Shown one piece after another: positions 35,438 to 44,700 of a DNA stretch of 64,000 nt (the first letter of the stretch is position 1; the number at the start of each line of letters is the position of its first letter). Made by a program: the position numbers and the translations under genes. The stretch is from Parabacteroides timonensis (lineage in GTDB: Bacteria; Bacteroidota; Bacteroidia; Bacteroidales; Tannerellaceae), in contig NZ_LT669941.1 of NCBI RefSeq assembly GCF_900128505.1, forward strand, positions 1,165,526 to 1,229,525, written 5' to 3'. The notes beneath the pieces were generated by a model. That model was not told the origin of the DNA. It ran no database searches and was given only the letters and a program-made list of their open reading frames with translations.

Positions 35438-35872
35438 CTACCATGCATAATCTTCTACATAAGCATCAAACTTCGGTGGTTCATCAATTCCACATCGTAC
35501 CAGAATGTGCTGTATCTCTTTTTGTTCGGCAGGAGAAAGTAAACGTTCGCCTTTACGAACCCGATAGTAAGTTCTTTCACTGAAAAGGTTTCTCAAACGA
35601 GAGATGACGCTTTTCATCTGTGCGTAAGGCAGATTATCCAACAAACGTGTAAAGCCTTTGGCATAAATAACTTTCACGTCAGGACGATAATGCGGACACT
35701 CTCCCTCCAGTGTAACCTGGTATTTGGGACTAATAATCATCCAACGCTCGACGCTGTCCGAAATATCCTGTTCTGCCAACTGTCGCAAACAAGTAGAGGC
35801 TTTGGGGCACTCCCGTTTAAGGCATAAAGCATAGTTGAAGGGAATTTCCGGGAAAAGATGTTTTTCTTCCAT
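35438..35872 (-). CDS. DUF6078 protein
   Basis: 144 residues, soluble. Cysteines are spaced as in DUF6078: NYALCLKRECPKASTCLRQL (three cysteines within 11 residues) and LEGECPHYRP, so a metal site is possible. The C-terminus (RLRNLFSERTYYRVRKGERL, EIQHILVRCGIDEPP) is helical. The family is common in Bacteroides; no function is known to me. Confidence 0.75.
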   Translation of the reverse strand: MEEKHLFPEIPFNYALCLKRECPKASTCLRQLAEQDISDSVERWMIISPKYQVTLEGECPHYRPDVKVIYAKGFTRLLDNLPYAQMKSVISRLRNLFSERTYYRVRKGERLLSPAEQKEIQHILVRCGIDEPPKFDAYVEDYAW

Positions 35873-36176
35873 ACTAGTGATAAGTGTTTATTGTGTTAGT
35901 TTTCGATATAAGATTAATCAAACCAATCGTGTAAATGTAAGCATTCTTTTGGTGTAAACAGAGTGATTCCGGCAAAAAGATAATGATTTATAATAGCTAC
36001 CTGTAATTAAGGTTAGTATATCCGTAATCTATCTACCAAATCTATCATACATTCTTCCGTACTTTGCAATAGAAAATAAATCTGCTGACGGCATGCAGTT
36101 AATCACCTCAAACGTACATTGGGCACAGAAGAAATAACAGGAAAACGTGACAAGAACTATTATTAAAAAAGAATAT
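35873..36176. other. Intergenic stretch without gene
   Basis: 304 bp between the divergent DUF6078-like and aldo/keto reductase genes. I see no ORF, tRNA or strong hairpin. It presumably holds both promoters, though no exact TAnnTTTG box stands out; TACTTTG at about 36060 is one base short. Confidence 0.5.
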
Positions 36177-37163
36177 ATGAAAACAAGAAAATTAGGAAAC
36201 AACGGGCTGGAAGTGTCGGCCATCGGACTGGGCTGTATGGGTATGAGTTTTGCTTACGATCCCCTTCCCGACCGTAACGAAATGATACAGGTAATCCGTT
36301 CGGCCTACGAACTGGGGGAAACATTTTTCGACACAGCCGAAGTATACGGCCCTTATACCAACGAAGAACTGGTAGGTGAAGCAGTTGCCTCTTTCCGGGA
36401 TAAAGTAGTTATAGCCACTAAGTTCGGTTTCAATATAGTCGATGGCAAACAAGCCGGAACTAACAGTCGCCCTGAACATATCCGTCAGGTAGTAGAAGAA
36501 TCACTGAAAAGATTAAAGACGGACTATATCGATTTACTCTATCAACATCGTGTAGACCCGAATGTTCCTATTGAAGAGGTTGCCGGAACCGTAAAAGACC
36601 TCATTCAGGAAGGGAAAGTAAAGTATTTCGGCATGTCGGAAGCCGGAGCTAAAACCATTCGCCGGGCACATGCCGTTCAACCGGTCGCTGCCCTGCAAAG
36701 TGAATATTCTCTCTGGTGGCGTCGTCCCGAGGAAGAGATCATTCCTACGTTGGAAGAACTGGGTATAGGCCTCGTTCCGTTCAGTCCGCTTGGTAAAGGA
36801 TATCTGACCGGAAGTTTTAACAAACAGACTACATTCGGCAAAGATGATTTCCGCAATAAGCTCCCACGTTTTACACAGGATGCACTCGATGCTAACCAGG
36901 CAATAGTCGATTTGCTGAAAAAGATTGCCGCAGAGAAAGAAGCAACGCCCGCTCAAATAGCATTGGCTTGGCTGCTGGCACAAAAACCGTGGATTGCTCC
37001 CATACCGGGAACGACCAAACTGCACCGCCTGAAAGAGAACCTGGGTGCAGCCGAAATTCACCTGACAGATGATGAATTGAAAAACATCAATGAAGCCAGT
37101 TCAAAAATAAAACTGACAGGCAACCGTTATCCCGAAGAACTGGAACGGACAACCGAGTTATAA
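36177..37163 (+). CDS. Aldo/keto reductase
   Basis: 328 residues from the ATG at 36177 (codons back to 36147 are open but add nothing). Barrel motifs: LGNNGLEVSAIGLGCMGMSF, DTAEVYGPYTNEELVGEA (Asp, Tyr), VIATKFGFN (Lys), LYQHRVDPN (His), PIPGTTKLHRLKENLGA. No signal, so cytoplasmic. YhdN/Tas-like AKR13 group. It resembles the exported enzyme at 33311 closely. Its 3' end overlaps the convergent AraC gene by 6 bp. Confidence 0.92.
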   Translation: MKTRKLGNNGLEVSAIGLGCMGMSFAYDPLPDRNEMIQVIRSAYELGETFFDTAEVYGPYTNEELVGEAVASFRDKVVIATKFGFNIVDGKQAGTNSRPEHIRQVVEESLKRLKTDYIDLLYQHRVDPNVPIEEVAGTVKDLIQEGKVKYFGMSEAGAKTIRRAHAVQPVAALQSEYSLWWRRPEEEIIPTLEELGIGLVPFSPLGKGYLTGSFNKQTTFGKDDFRNKLPRFTQDALDANQAIVDLLKKIAAEKEATPAQIALAWLLAQKPWIAPIPGTTKLHRLKENLGAAEIHLTDDELKNINEASSKIKLTGNRYPEELERTTEL

Positions 37164-38063
37164 AGACGAACTTGCACGTCTATATTCGCTGGGTGTCATA
37201 TTTCCATATTTCTTAAAGAAGCGAACGAAATGTTGGGGATACTGGAATCCCAGTGAATAAGCAACCTGTGTGATTGATTTCTCCGGATTCAGTAATTCCT
37301 CTTTAGCCAGGTTGAGCATTTTCAATTGGATGTACTCTTTAGCAGATTTGCCTGTTTCTTTTTTTACAAGATCTCCAAAATAGTTGGGAGACAGGCAAAT
37401 CTTGTCTGCAAAATAGTTAACCGTAGGCAATCCTTCTTTAGCGGCAAGTCCGGAATCCAGATATTCGTCAAGCAATCTTTCAAAACGGGCCAATACGTCC
37501 AGGTTCATGCCCTGTCGTGTGATAAACTGACGGTCATAAAAGCGCATGCAATAATCCAACAGCAATTCGATATTGGTACATATCAATCCTCTGGTATGTT
37601 TGTCTATCGCATGTTTCAATTCTGTCCGGATGATAGACAGTATATCCCTTATGATCCGGAGCTCTTCTTCCGACAGATGTAAAGCTTCATTCGACTCATA
37701 AGAGAAGAAAGTATATTTTTTGATTTTCTGCCCTAATGACGTTCCGCTAATAAAATTAGGATGAAACAATAAACCGATGGTCTTCGGAGTCGTTCCCGTG
37801 AAATCATTGGAATAACCCACTGTCTGACCTGGTGCAATGGCAACAATTGTTTCGGCATCGAAATCATAAATGCTTTTTCCATAATTGATCACACACCCTT
37901 TGGTCTCCTTCAGGAAAAGAGAATAAAAGCCGAGAGTCATCCGGTCCCTTCGCTGACTTTCCGGCTTGTTAAGATCGACAATTGCCACCAGTGGATGGAG
38001 GGTTTCAAAACCGAACAGGTCATTGTACTGTTCAATCGTATCTACTTTAAGAATCTCATCCAT
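37158..38063 (-). CDS. AraC family regulator
   Basis: 301 residues. N-terminal sensor domain (about 1-190, with GKSIYDFDAETIVAIAPGQ), then the AraC domain: VNYFADKICLSPNYFGDLVKKETG and ITQVAYSLGFQYPQHFVRFFKKYGNMTPSEY. Such regulators often sit beside and control an AKR gene. Convergent with it here. Confidence 0.9.
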   Translation of the reverse strand: MDEILKVDTIEQYNDLFGFETLHPLVAIVDLNKPESQRRDRMTLGFYSLFLKETKGCVINYGKSIYDFDAETIVAIAPGQTVGYSNDFTGTTPKTIGLLFHPNFISGTSLGQKIKKYTFFSYESNEALHLSEEELRIIRDILSIIRTELKHAIDKHTRGLICTNIELLLDYCMRFYDRQFITRQGMNLDVLARFERLLDEYLDSGLAAKEGLPTVNYFADKICLSPNYFGDLVKKETGKSAKEYIQLKMLNLAKEELLNPEKSITQVAYSLGFQYPQHFVRFFKKYGNMTPSEYRRASSSL

Positions 38064-38180
38064 AATATATTAATATTTGATCCACTACAAAAGTAATTCG
38101 TTTTTTCCTTATCCTCATCATCGCATGGAAAGAAACCGTAATAATGGTAATGCTTCCCGTAGTTTCGGTAAACTTGAAAG

Positions 38181-38534
38181 TCAAGTTACTTTCTTTTTCC
38201 TGTTATCCATAATAGTCGAGAAGTTCTCTTGTCCCCACTGTATTATATTTTCTAGATGAGGAATTAAAGTCATCCCAAAATCAGAAACATAATACTCTAC
38301 ACGTGGGGGAACTTCCGGATATACTTTGCGATGCACCAAGCCGTCGGTTTCCAATGAACGAAGTGCTGTTGAAAGCATTTTCTCAGAAATAGACGGAATA
38401 AGTTTATACAATTCATTAAAACGCATAATTCCGTTTTCCCGAAGTTTCAATAACACGACTAATGCCCATTTATCTCCCAACCATTCTAATACAGGAGAAG
38501 CGGAACAATATTCATAATCCAATTTTTTTCTCAT
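38181..38534 (-). CDS. HxlR family transcriptional regulator
   Basis: 117 residues from the ATG at 38534. The winged-helix HxlR signature is clear: CSASPVLEWLGDKWALVVLL (with the N-terminal Cys), then MRFNELYKLIPSISEKMLS and LRSLETDGLVHRKVYPEVPP. Members sense redox or electrophiles through the Cys. The radical SAM gene begins 155 bp away on the other strand. Confidence 0.92.
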   Translation of the reverse strand: MRKKLDYEYCSASPVLEWLGDKWALVVLLKLRENGIMRFNELYKLIPSISEKMLSTALRSLETDGLVHRKVYPEVPPRVEYYVSDFGMTLIPHLENIIQWGQENFSTIMDNRKKKVT

Positions 38535-38689
38535 TTTTTTCGTAATCAAACAAATTGATACTTAGAAAAACTAACCTAAACGTAAGTAACTGAGTAATAA
38601 TACAGTTCTTCTTTTTACCAGAAGAACGTCCTAACTTCGCTCCCACAAAAGTAACAAAATATTTTTTTAAGGATTTAATTTATCAGATT

Positions 38690-39577
38690 ATGGAACTATT
38701 ACATTTTACAGGACAAGTTTGGCGACCACCTTATGAAGCAAGTTCCCAACTGTTACAAGTAACAGCTGGATGTACATATCACAAATGCAAATTTTGCGGC
38801 TTGTATCATGGTACAAAATTCAGGTTATCTCCTATTTCTGAGATTGAAGAAGATTTGAAAGTCATTCAAAAATATCAGCCTAAAGCCAGACGCGTATTTC
38901 TGACAGGTGCTAACCCTTTTGCTTTAAGCTACAATAGATTGCTTGAATTGGGCTTACTAATTCGCAAATATCTCCCTTATTGTGAAACAATCGGTACATT
39001 CTCCCGCATAGCAGATATTAAGCCTAAAAGTGTAGAAGAACTGAAAAATCTACGCCATTTAGGTTTTGACAGTATCAGTATTGGAACGGAATCAGGGGAT
39101 GATGAAACACTGGCAAAAATGAATAAAGGTAATACAGCCTCCGATATATTAGAGCAATGTCAGAAGTTGAAAGAAGCTAATATTCGCTATAATTTGGTCT
39201 ACCTGACCGGACTTGCAGGAAAAGGGAAAGGACAACAAAATGCAACAAATACGGCTGCAATATTTAATCAGTTACATCCTTTTACCATCAATTTTGTATC
39301 TCTGACCGTTTTTCCGGAATCAGAACTTTATCAAGAAATACAAGCCGGTAAATATGTAGAAGCGACAGAACATGAACGTTTGTTAGAATTACGAACATTT
39401 ATTTCAACACTTACTATAAAGACAACTTTACTGGGAAATACGGTTTCAAATGCAATTCCATTCGTAGGTATGATTCCTAACGATAAAGTCCGGATATTAA
39501 AAGATTTGGATGCGGCAATCAAACAACTTAGTGAAACAGAATTAAGGCAATACAGAGATCGTATAGTATCTTTATAA
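38690..39577 (+). CDS. Radical SAM protein
   Basis: 295 residues. The [4Fe-4S] motif is CTYHKCKFC (Cx4Cx2C) near residue 28-36. GFDSISIGTESGDDETLAKMNKG is the ELP3/MiaB-like second half, and LVYLTGLAGKG is the later strand. It belongs to the Elp3/HemW-like group, but the substrate is unknown. No partner domain is present. Followed by a hairpin terminator. Confidence 0.88.
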   Translation: MELLHFTGQVWRPPYEASSQLLQVTAGCTYHKCKFCGLYHGTKFRLSPISEIEEDLKVIQKYQPKARRVFLTGANPFALSYNRLLELGLLIRKYLPYCETIGTFSRIADIKPKSVEELKNLRHLGFDSISIGTESGDDETLAKMNKGNTASDILEQCQKLKEANIRYNLVYLTGLAGKGKGQQNATNTAAIFNQLHPFTINFVSLTVFPESELYQEIQAGKYVEATEHERLLELRTFISTLTIKTTLLGNTVSNAIPFVGMIPNDKVRILKDLDAAIKQLSETELRQYRDRIVSL

Positions 39578-39604
39578 GAATGAGTCTTTTATCAAAGTAA
39601 AGAA

Positions 39605-39636
39605 AAAGCCCTGCAATGTGATAATTACAGGGCTTT
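39605..39636 (+). terminator. Hairpin terminator after radical SAM gene
   Basis: AAAGCCCTGCAAT (39605-39617) pairs with ATTACAGGGCTTT (39624-39636) with one mismatch. A similar stem follows the ASCH gene at 40687. Confidence 0.6.
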
Positions 39637-39783
39637 ACTTTACATCTTTCGAGGGTCGTACGAAAGAAGGAACTTTCTTCTACGTCTGGTAAACAGAGAA
39701 TAAAAATAATTTGTGCTGCTGACATACTGCTGTCATTCGTACTTAGTATCTTTGTTTTAAAACTAAAATAGAAATATCATATT

Positions 39784-40260
39784 ATGAATACAGAAAAACC
39801 ATTAGTAGACAAAGATTATATATTGTTCAAAATCGGAGGTAAAGGAGGTTGGACCTTTGTCGAAATTCCTGAAATCCCTATGCCCAAAACATCATTCGGG
39901 ATGTTGAAAGTAAAAGGAAAGATAGATGACTATGAGTTTTCTAATTTGAATATGATGCCTATCGGGAACGGAAATATCGGTTTACCCATCAAGTCGGCAA
40001 TAAGAAAGAAAATCAAAAAGGAAGCTCCTGACACAGTTCATATTACTTTATATGAGGATAAAACTCCATTGATAATTCCGGAAGAATTGCTTTTATGTAT
40101 GGAATATGAAGAGGGAGCATTAGAAAAGTTTGAAACTTATAGCGATGGTCAGAAAAAGGCATTTATCGACTGGATCAATTCTGCCAAAACAGAACAAACC
40201 AAAGCTGACCGTATCGCTAAAACCATACTCAAAGTGCTAAACGAGGATAAGTTTTATTAG
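39784..40260 (+). CDS. YdeI/DUF1905-type protein
   Basis: 158 residues. The N-terminal part (FKIGGKGGWTFVEIPEIPMP, FGMLKVKGKIDDYEFSNLNMMPIGNGNIGLPI) is a DUF1905 beta-barrel. The C-terminal helices (YSDGQKKAFIDWINSAKTEQ, ADRIAKTILKVL) are the OmdA/YdeI domain linked in the literature to bacteriocin protection. The role here is unknown. A second YdeI-like protein is at 59642. Confidence 0.82.
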   Translation: MNTEKPLVDKDYILFKIGGKGGWTFVEIPEIPMPKTSFGMLKVKGKIDDYEFSNLNMMPIGNGNIGLPIKSAIRKKIKKEAPDTVHITLYEDKTPLIIPEELLLCMEYEEGALEKFETYSDGQKKAFIDWINSAKTEQTKADRIAKTILKVLNEDKFY

Positions 40261-40296
40261 AGTTCGCTTATTGGCAAAAAGGCAAATACAATTAAT

Positions 40297-40698
40297 ATGG
40301 AAATAAAACATAAAATACAGTTTGGAACTACTACCGATAAATTAGCAAAGAAAGTTCTAACAAAAGAAAAGATAGCAACATCTTCCTTATATGACTATTA
40401 TTGTATGAACCTAAAGGAAACAATAAAAGAGAATGAATATGCCTCTATATTGGATTCACATGGTAGGGAGGTATGCATCATACAAATCAACAAGATTGAA
40501 ATTGTTGAATTTCAGAATATAACAGAAGAGTTTGCAATTGCCGAGGGTGATGGGAATTTAGAAAACTGGCTAAGAATACATACGGAATATTATTCTTTAT
40601 TATTAGAAAAAATAGGGAAAAAGCTTACAGGAGAAACAAAACTACTCTGTGAGTGGTTCAAGGTATATCAAAGCGAAGAAAAAGAAAAAGCCCTGTAA
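40297..40698 (+). CDS. ASCH domain protein
   Basis: 133 residues. The ASCH (EVE/PUA-like) fold is seen in YASILDSHGREVCIIQINKI, the strand VEFQNITEEFAIAEGDG, and ENWLRIHTEYYSLLLE and LLCEWFKVY at the end. ASCH domains bind RNA or modified bases in known members. 36 bp behind the YdeI-like gene, so probably co-transcribed. Its stop codon lies in a terminator stem. Confidence 0.85.
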   Translation: MEIKHKIQFGTTTDKLAKKVLTKEKIATSSLYDYYCMNLKETIKENEYASILDSHGREVCIIQINKIEIVEFQNITEEFAIAEGDGNLENWLRIHTEYYSLLLEKIGKKLTGETKLLCEWFKVYQSEEKEKAL

Positions 40699-40716
40699 TA
40701 TATATTACAGAGCTTT
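40687..40716 (+). terminator. Terminator after the ASCH gene
   Basis: AAAGCCCTGTAAT (40687-40699) pairs with ATTACAGAGCTTT (40704-40716) with one mismatch. The stop codon of the ASCH gene is part of the stem. Confidence 0.6.
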
Positions 40717-40739
40717 ATATCTTTTGCTTCTTTCGAAAG

Positions 40740-40813
40740 CGGTCCGGACGGGACTCGAACCCGCGACCCCATGCGTGACAGGCATGTATTCTAACCAACT
40801 GAACTACCGAACC
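40740..40813 (-). tRNA. tRNA-Asp (GUC)
   Basis: 74 nt without CCA. Acceptor GGTTCGG pairs with CCGGACC, discriminator G. The anticodon loop CTGTCAC gives GUC. T arm CGCGGGTTCGAGTCCCG is canonical and the D loop has AGTTGGTTAGA. Confidence 0.95.
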
Positions 40814-40919
40814 AATGTTTTCATATCGCATCTCTCTCGATTGCGGTGCAAAGGTAGATAATATTTTTAATTACACAACAGTTTCATACAAATATTTCAC
40901 ATCGGATCGATTATTTTTT

Positions 40920-40927
40920 TACTTTTG
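40920..40927 (+). promoter_or_regulatory. -7 box of the aminotransferase gene
   Basis: TACTTTTG at 40920-40927, a perfect TAnnTTTG, 24 bp upstream of the ATG. A -33 TTG is not clear. Confidence 0.45.
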
Positions 40928-40951
40928 TCCCCCATATAAACTATAACAGAC

Positions 40952-42265
40952 ATGAAGAATACTCCAGTAGATTATCAGACTGCCAGACGAATAATAGATG
41001 GCTACGGATTACCGGATTTCGGGAAAGCTACAATCCGTGAAGTTGTTGCCATATCCACACAATTGGAACAGGAAACAAAAACCGAGTTCATACATATGGA
41101 AATGGGCGTTCCCGGACTGAAAGCGGCGCAAGTCGGTGTCGATGCGGAAATAAACGCACTAAAGAGCGGTATCGCCTCCATCTATCCGAATATCAACGGT
41201 ACGCCGGAAGTAAAAGCAGAAGCATCCAGATTCATCAAGGCTTTTATCAATATAGATATAGCACCGGAATGCTGTGTTCCGGTAACCGGTTCCATGCAAG
41301 GAACATTTGCCTCTTTCCTTACCAGCGGACAATGCACGGAAGGAAAAGACACCATCCTCTTCATCGATCCCGGATTTCCGGTTCAAAAACAACAGATCGT
41401 CGTGATGGGATATAAATACGAATCATTCGACGTCTATGAATATCGCGGAGAGAAACTGCGTGCCATCCTGGAAGAACACCTTTCAAAAGGCAATATCGCA
41501 GCCATGATCTATTCGAACCCGAACAACCCTGCCTGGTTCTGCCTGACAGACGAGGAACTGAAGATCATCGGAGAGATGGCAAACAAATATGATACGATCG
41601 TGATCGAAGACCTCGCCTACTTCGCTATGGATTTCCGCAAAGAACTCGGCAAACCTTTCGAAGCTCCTTATCAGGCAAGCGTTGCGCATTATACGGATAA
41701 TTACATCTTACAGATCTCCGGTTCGAAAGCATTCAGCTATGCCGGACAACGTATCGGTGTAACTGCTATCTCCAACAAACTTTATCACCGTGCCTATCCG
41801 GGACTGACGAAGCGTTATGGCGGCGGCACTTTCGGAACTGTTTACATCCATCGTGTACTGTACGCCCTGTCATCAGGAACCAGCCATTCAGCGCAGGTAG
41901 CATTGGCTGCCATGTTCAAAGCAGCCTCCGACGGCCAGTTCGATTTTATCTCGGAAGTAAAGGAATACGGACGCCGTGCCGAAAGACTGAAAAAGATCTT
42001 TACAGACTACGGCTTCACGATCGTTTACGATCATGACCTGGACGAACCGATTGCCGACGGCTTCTATTTCACGATCGCTTATCCCGGAATGACCGGCGGA
42101 GAGTTGATGGAAGAACTGATCTATTACGGAGTAAGCGCCATCTCTTTAAGTACGACCGGCAGCAACCAGGAAGGTCTGCGCGCCTGCACTTCGTTCATCA
42201 AACCGCACCAATATGACCTTCTGGAAGAGCGTTTAAAGCTATTCAAAGAAAATCATACCCTATAA
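40952..42265 (+). CDS. Class I/II PLP-dependent aminotransferase
   Basis: 437 residues. PLP lysine in ISGSKAFSYAGQRIGV; the cofactor-stacking and Asp region is MIYSNPNNPAWFCLTDEEL and VIEDLAYFAMDFR; the C-terminal Arg is in GLRACTSFIKP. Fold type I. The size and the GTPEVKAEASRF region suggest an amino acid aminotransferase; the substrate is not clear. Confidence 0.9.
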   Translation: MKNTPVDYQTARRIIDGYGLPDFGKATIREVVAISTQLEQETKTEFIHMEMGVPGLKAAQVGVDAEINALKSGIASIYPNINGTPEVKAEASRFIKAFINIDIAPECCVPVTGSMQGTFASFLTSGQCTEGKDTILFIDPGFPVQKQQIVVMGYKYESFDVYEYRGEKLRAILEEHLSKGNIAAMIYSNPNNPAWFCLTDEELKIIGEMANKYDTIVIEDLAYFAMDFRKELGKPFEAPYQASVAHYTDNYILQISGSKAFSYAGQRIGVTAISNKLYHRAYPGLTKRYGGGTFGTVYIHRVLYALSSGTSHSAQVALAAMFKAASDGQFDFISEVKEYGRRAERLKKIFTDYGFTIVYDHDLDEPIADGFYFTIAYPGMTGGELMEELIYYGVSAISLSTTGSNQEGLRACTSFIKPHQYDLLEERLKLFKENHTL

Positions 42266-42272
42266 TTAACAC

Positions 42273-42319
42273 AAACCCGGTATTTATTTTACACTTATTA
42301 ACCCAAATGCCGGGTTTTT
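42273..42319 (+). terminator. Terminator after aminotransferase gene
   Basis: AAACCCGG (42273-42280) pairs with CCGGGTTT (42310-42317), followed by TTTC. The loop is large (29 nt). Confidence 0.6.
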
Positions 42320-42384
42320 CGTTTGCTTCTTAACATCAAAAGCCATATATTGTCGCTGTGTATTAACAGTTAAGCGATCTTATC

Positions 42385-42981
42385 ATGGCATCATACAAAA
42401 ATATCTTCAAAATAACGCATAATAATCTCCTGCCTGCACAAGGTAGCATACTCATATCAGAACCTTTTCTGCAAGATGCCTATTTCCAACGCTCCGTTGT
42501 TCTGCTCGTAGAACACACAGATGACGGATCAATGGGATTAGTCTTAAACAAGAAAACGGATCTGGTAGTCAATACATTTTTTCCGGAACTGGAGAAGTTC
42601 CCGGAGATACCGATTTACCTGGGAGGTCCTGTAAGTGCCAATCGCCTGTTCTTCATTCACTCACTGGGTGATCTGATTATCCCCGATTCCCTAAAGATAA
42701 AAGACCATCTCTATTTTGACGGTGATTTCGAAGCGTTAAAACGTTATATCCAGAATGGTCATTCTATCGACGGGAAAGTAAAATTTTTCCTCGGTTATTC
42801 AGGCTGGACAGAAGGTCAGTTGGGTAATGAGATCAACCATAACTCATGGGTAGTAAGCCACGCATCGAAAGAAAATGTGTTGCTGGCCGACGGAGAAGAT
42901 TTCTGGAAAGATTCATTGGGAGAGCTTGGCAGCAATTATGAGGCATGGACAAAATATCCCAAGGATCCGTATCTTAACTAA
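42385..42981 (+). CDS. yqgE: YqgE/AlgH family protein
   Basis: 198 residues. The family pattern is visible: GSILISEPFLQDAYFQRSVVLL, DDGSMGLVLNKKT, IPIYLGGPVSANRLFFIHS and FLGYSGWTEGQLGNEI. Known structures bind no cofactor; the function is unclear (AlgH in Pseudomonas was linked to alginate regulation). Its stop codon abuts the stop of the convergent GNAT gene. Confidence 0.92.
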   Translation: MASYKNIFKITHNNLLPAQGSILISEPFLQDAYFQRSVVLLVEHTDDGSMGLVLNKKTDLVVNTFFPELEKFPEIPIYLGGPVSANRLFFIHSLGDLIIPDSLKIKDHLYFDGDFEALKRYIQNGHSIDGKVKFFLGYSGWTEGQLGNEINHNSWVVSHASKENVLLADGEDFWKDSLGELGSNYEAWTKYPKDPYLN

Positions 42982-43512
42982 TTATCTTTCAGTCCGTACC
43001 TTTTGCATTACCAAAACGTCGGAATATCCTTTTTCCGTCAGGACCCAATCTTTCATTATTCCGGAAAGAACAAACCCAGAACGGGTAAATAAGGCCTTAC
43101 TGGCTTCATTCTCTATCGGGATATGAACAAATAACTGGTGCAATTTCAGAAACAGAAAAGCATATTCCATCAATACATGCATCGCTTCCGTAGCAAATCC
43201 GTTCCCCTGATAAAGCGGATCGACCAGAATACCGATGCCTGCACGCCGGTGATGGGGCTCGAAGTCATACAAGTCGACCGTGCCGATAGCTGCTCCTGTC
43301 GAACGCAACTCGATCATCAGACGCAATTGCCTGGTATCGAAAATATCCCGGTGTGACTCCCGGATATACTCTTTCAATATATAACGGGAATATGGGGACA
43401 TAGTGTTACCCAACTCCCATAGGTCAGGATTATTCTCCCAACGATATAAAAGTTCCAGATCTTCCGGCTCCAGTGCACGAAGCCGGATCATTTCATTTTC
43501 CAGTAGTGCCAT
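42982..43512 (-). CDS. GNAT acetyltransferase, RimL type
   Basis: 176 residues. ENEMIRLRALEPEDLELLYRW at the N-terminus; acetyl-CoA loop YQGNGFATEAMHVLMEYAF; NEASKALFTRSGFVLSGIMKDW at the end. Last gene of the recR transcript, 1 bp after the glycosyltransferase. A similar cluster of recR, GT2 and GNAT is familiar from Bacteroidales. Confidence 0.9.
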   Translation of the reverse strand: MALLENEMIRLRALEPEDLELLYRWENNPDLWELGNTMSPYSRYILKEYIRESHRDIFDTRQLRLMIELRSTGAAIGTVDLYDFEPHHRRAGIGILVDPLYQGNGFATEAMHVLMEYAFLFLKLHQLFVHIPIENEASKALFTRSGFVLSGIMKDWVLTEKGYSDVLVMQKVRTER

Positions 43513-43513
43513 A

Positions 43514-44689
43514 TTACTTCCCCGGTGATATTAATTGTCCGCTCTCTGTACTATAAATATGATAGGTTACTTTTTTGTCAACCAGCTTATCCATAAACAA
43601 AAGCATTTGTTCAAAGCGAGCATCCGGATAACAAAAGGCATAGTCTGTGAACTCTTTCATCTGATTACGGCGGCAAATGGCATCCATCACACGCTCTTCA
43701 CTCAAGTTCCATAGATTAATATGCTCCAGTTCAGGCATACGCTTGGCACAAACCGCTTTCATTGCTTCGAAATGCTCTTCCCGGCAAATCACCAACAGAC
43801 GGCGGTGTTTATTATTCGACTTTGTCCGAACTCCCAACATCCGTGACAAAGCAGCCAGAGATGCACGCAACAGGATAGCCATCTTGATAAAAAATCCCAT
43901 CAACCAGCCGGACTGCGGATAATACTTTTTGAAAAAGATCAGCATAGCCCCGTAAAATGCCTTCACATATTTCATGTCGCCATGCTTGGTACTTTCTCCC
44001 TTATAATGAAGGATACGTTCGGGAATATAGTAATTCTTATATTCACCCAATACCAGACGGTACGATAGGTCAATATCTTCACCATACATAAAAAACGCCT
44101 CATCCAGCAAGCCGACCTTATCCAAGGCCTCATGACGGAGCAACATGAAAGCACCAGCCAATACATCGACTTTATGCTGTTTCTCCTTATCAAGATAAGC
44201 CAGGCTATACCTTGAGAATATACGCGATTTAGGAAACAATTTCGACAAACCGAATATCTTGCAGAACGAAACCCAGGGAGAAGGAAAACTTCGTTTACTT
44301 TCCGGAAGGAAAACGCCATGCCCATCCAACATCTTCACACCGATACCACCGGAGTTCGGATTCTCATCCATAAAGAAACAAAGGGTCCGCAAGCTCTCCT
44401 CTCCTATCACCGTATCAGGATTCAGCAACAAAACATATTCTCCTTTACACTGGCGGATAGCCTGGTTATTCGCTTTTGCAAATCCCGGATTATCTTTATT
44501 CTCTATAAATAGGACTTCCGGAAATTTAGGATGCAAATAATCGATGGAGCCGTCAGTCGAATTATTGTCAACCACAAAAACCTCTGCATCCAGCCCGGCT
44601 ATGGCAGCACGAACCGAAAGCAGACACTGCTCCAGAAAATACTTTACATTGTAGTTTACAATAATAATGGATATCTTGGTTTCGTACAT
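43514..44689 (-). CDS. Family 2 glycosyltransferase
   Basis: 391 residues. GT-A fold: ISIIIVNYNVKYFLEQCLLS, VFVVDNNSTDGS, LLLNPDTVIG (DxD-like position) and FMYGEDIDLSYRL (catalytic/acceptor region ED). The C-terminus carries one hydrophobic segment (WLMGFFIKMAILLRASLAAL) and a soluble tail. Probably rhamnosyl or related transferase for surface glycans. Second gene after recR, 11 bp downstream. Confidence 0.9.
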   Translation of the reverse strand: MYETKISIIIVNYNVKYFLEQCLLSVRAAIAGLDAEVFVVDNNSTDGSIDYLHPKFPEVLFIENKDNPGFAKANNQAIRQCKGEYVLLLNPDTVIGEESLRTLCFFMDENPNSGGIGVKMLDGHGVFLPESKRSFPSPWVSFCKIFGLSKLFPKSRIFSRYSLAYLDKEKQHKVDVLAGAFMLLRHEALDKVGLLDEAFFMYGEDIDLSYRLVLGEYKNYYIPERILHYKGESTKHGDMKYVKAFYGAMLIFFKKYYPQSGWLMGFFIKMAILLRASLAALSRMLGVRTKSNNKHRRLLVICREEHFEAMKAVCAKRMPELEHINLWNLSEERVMDAICRRNQMKEFTDYAFCYPDARFEQMLLFMDKLVDKKVTYHIYSTESGQLISPGK

Positions 44690-44700
44690 AAAGAGTCTGA

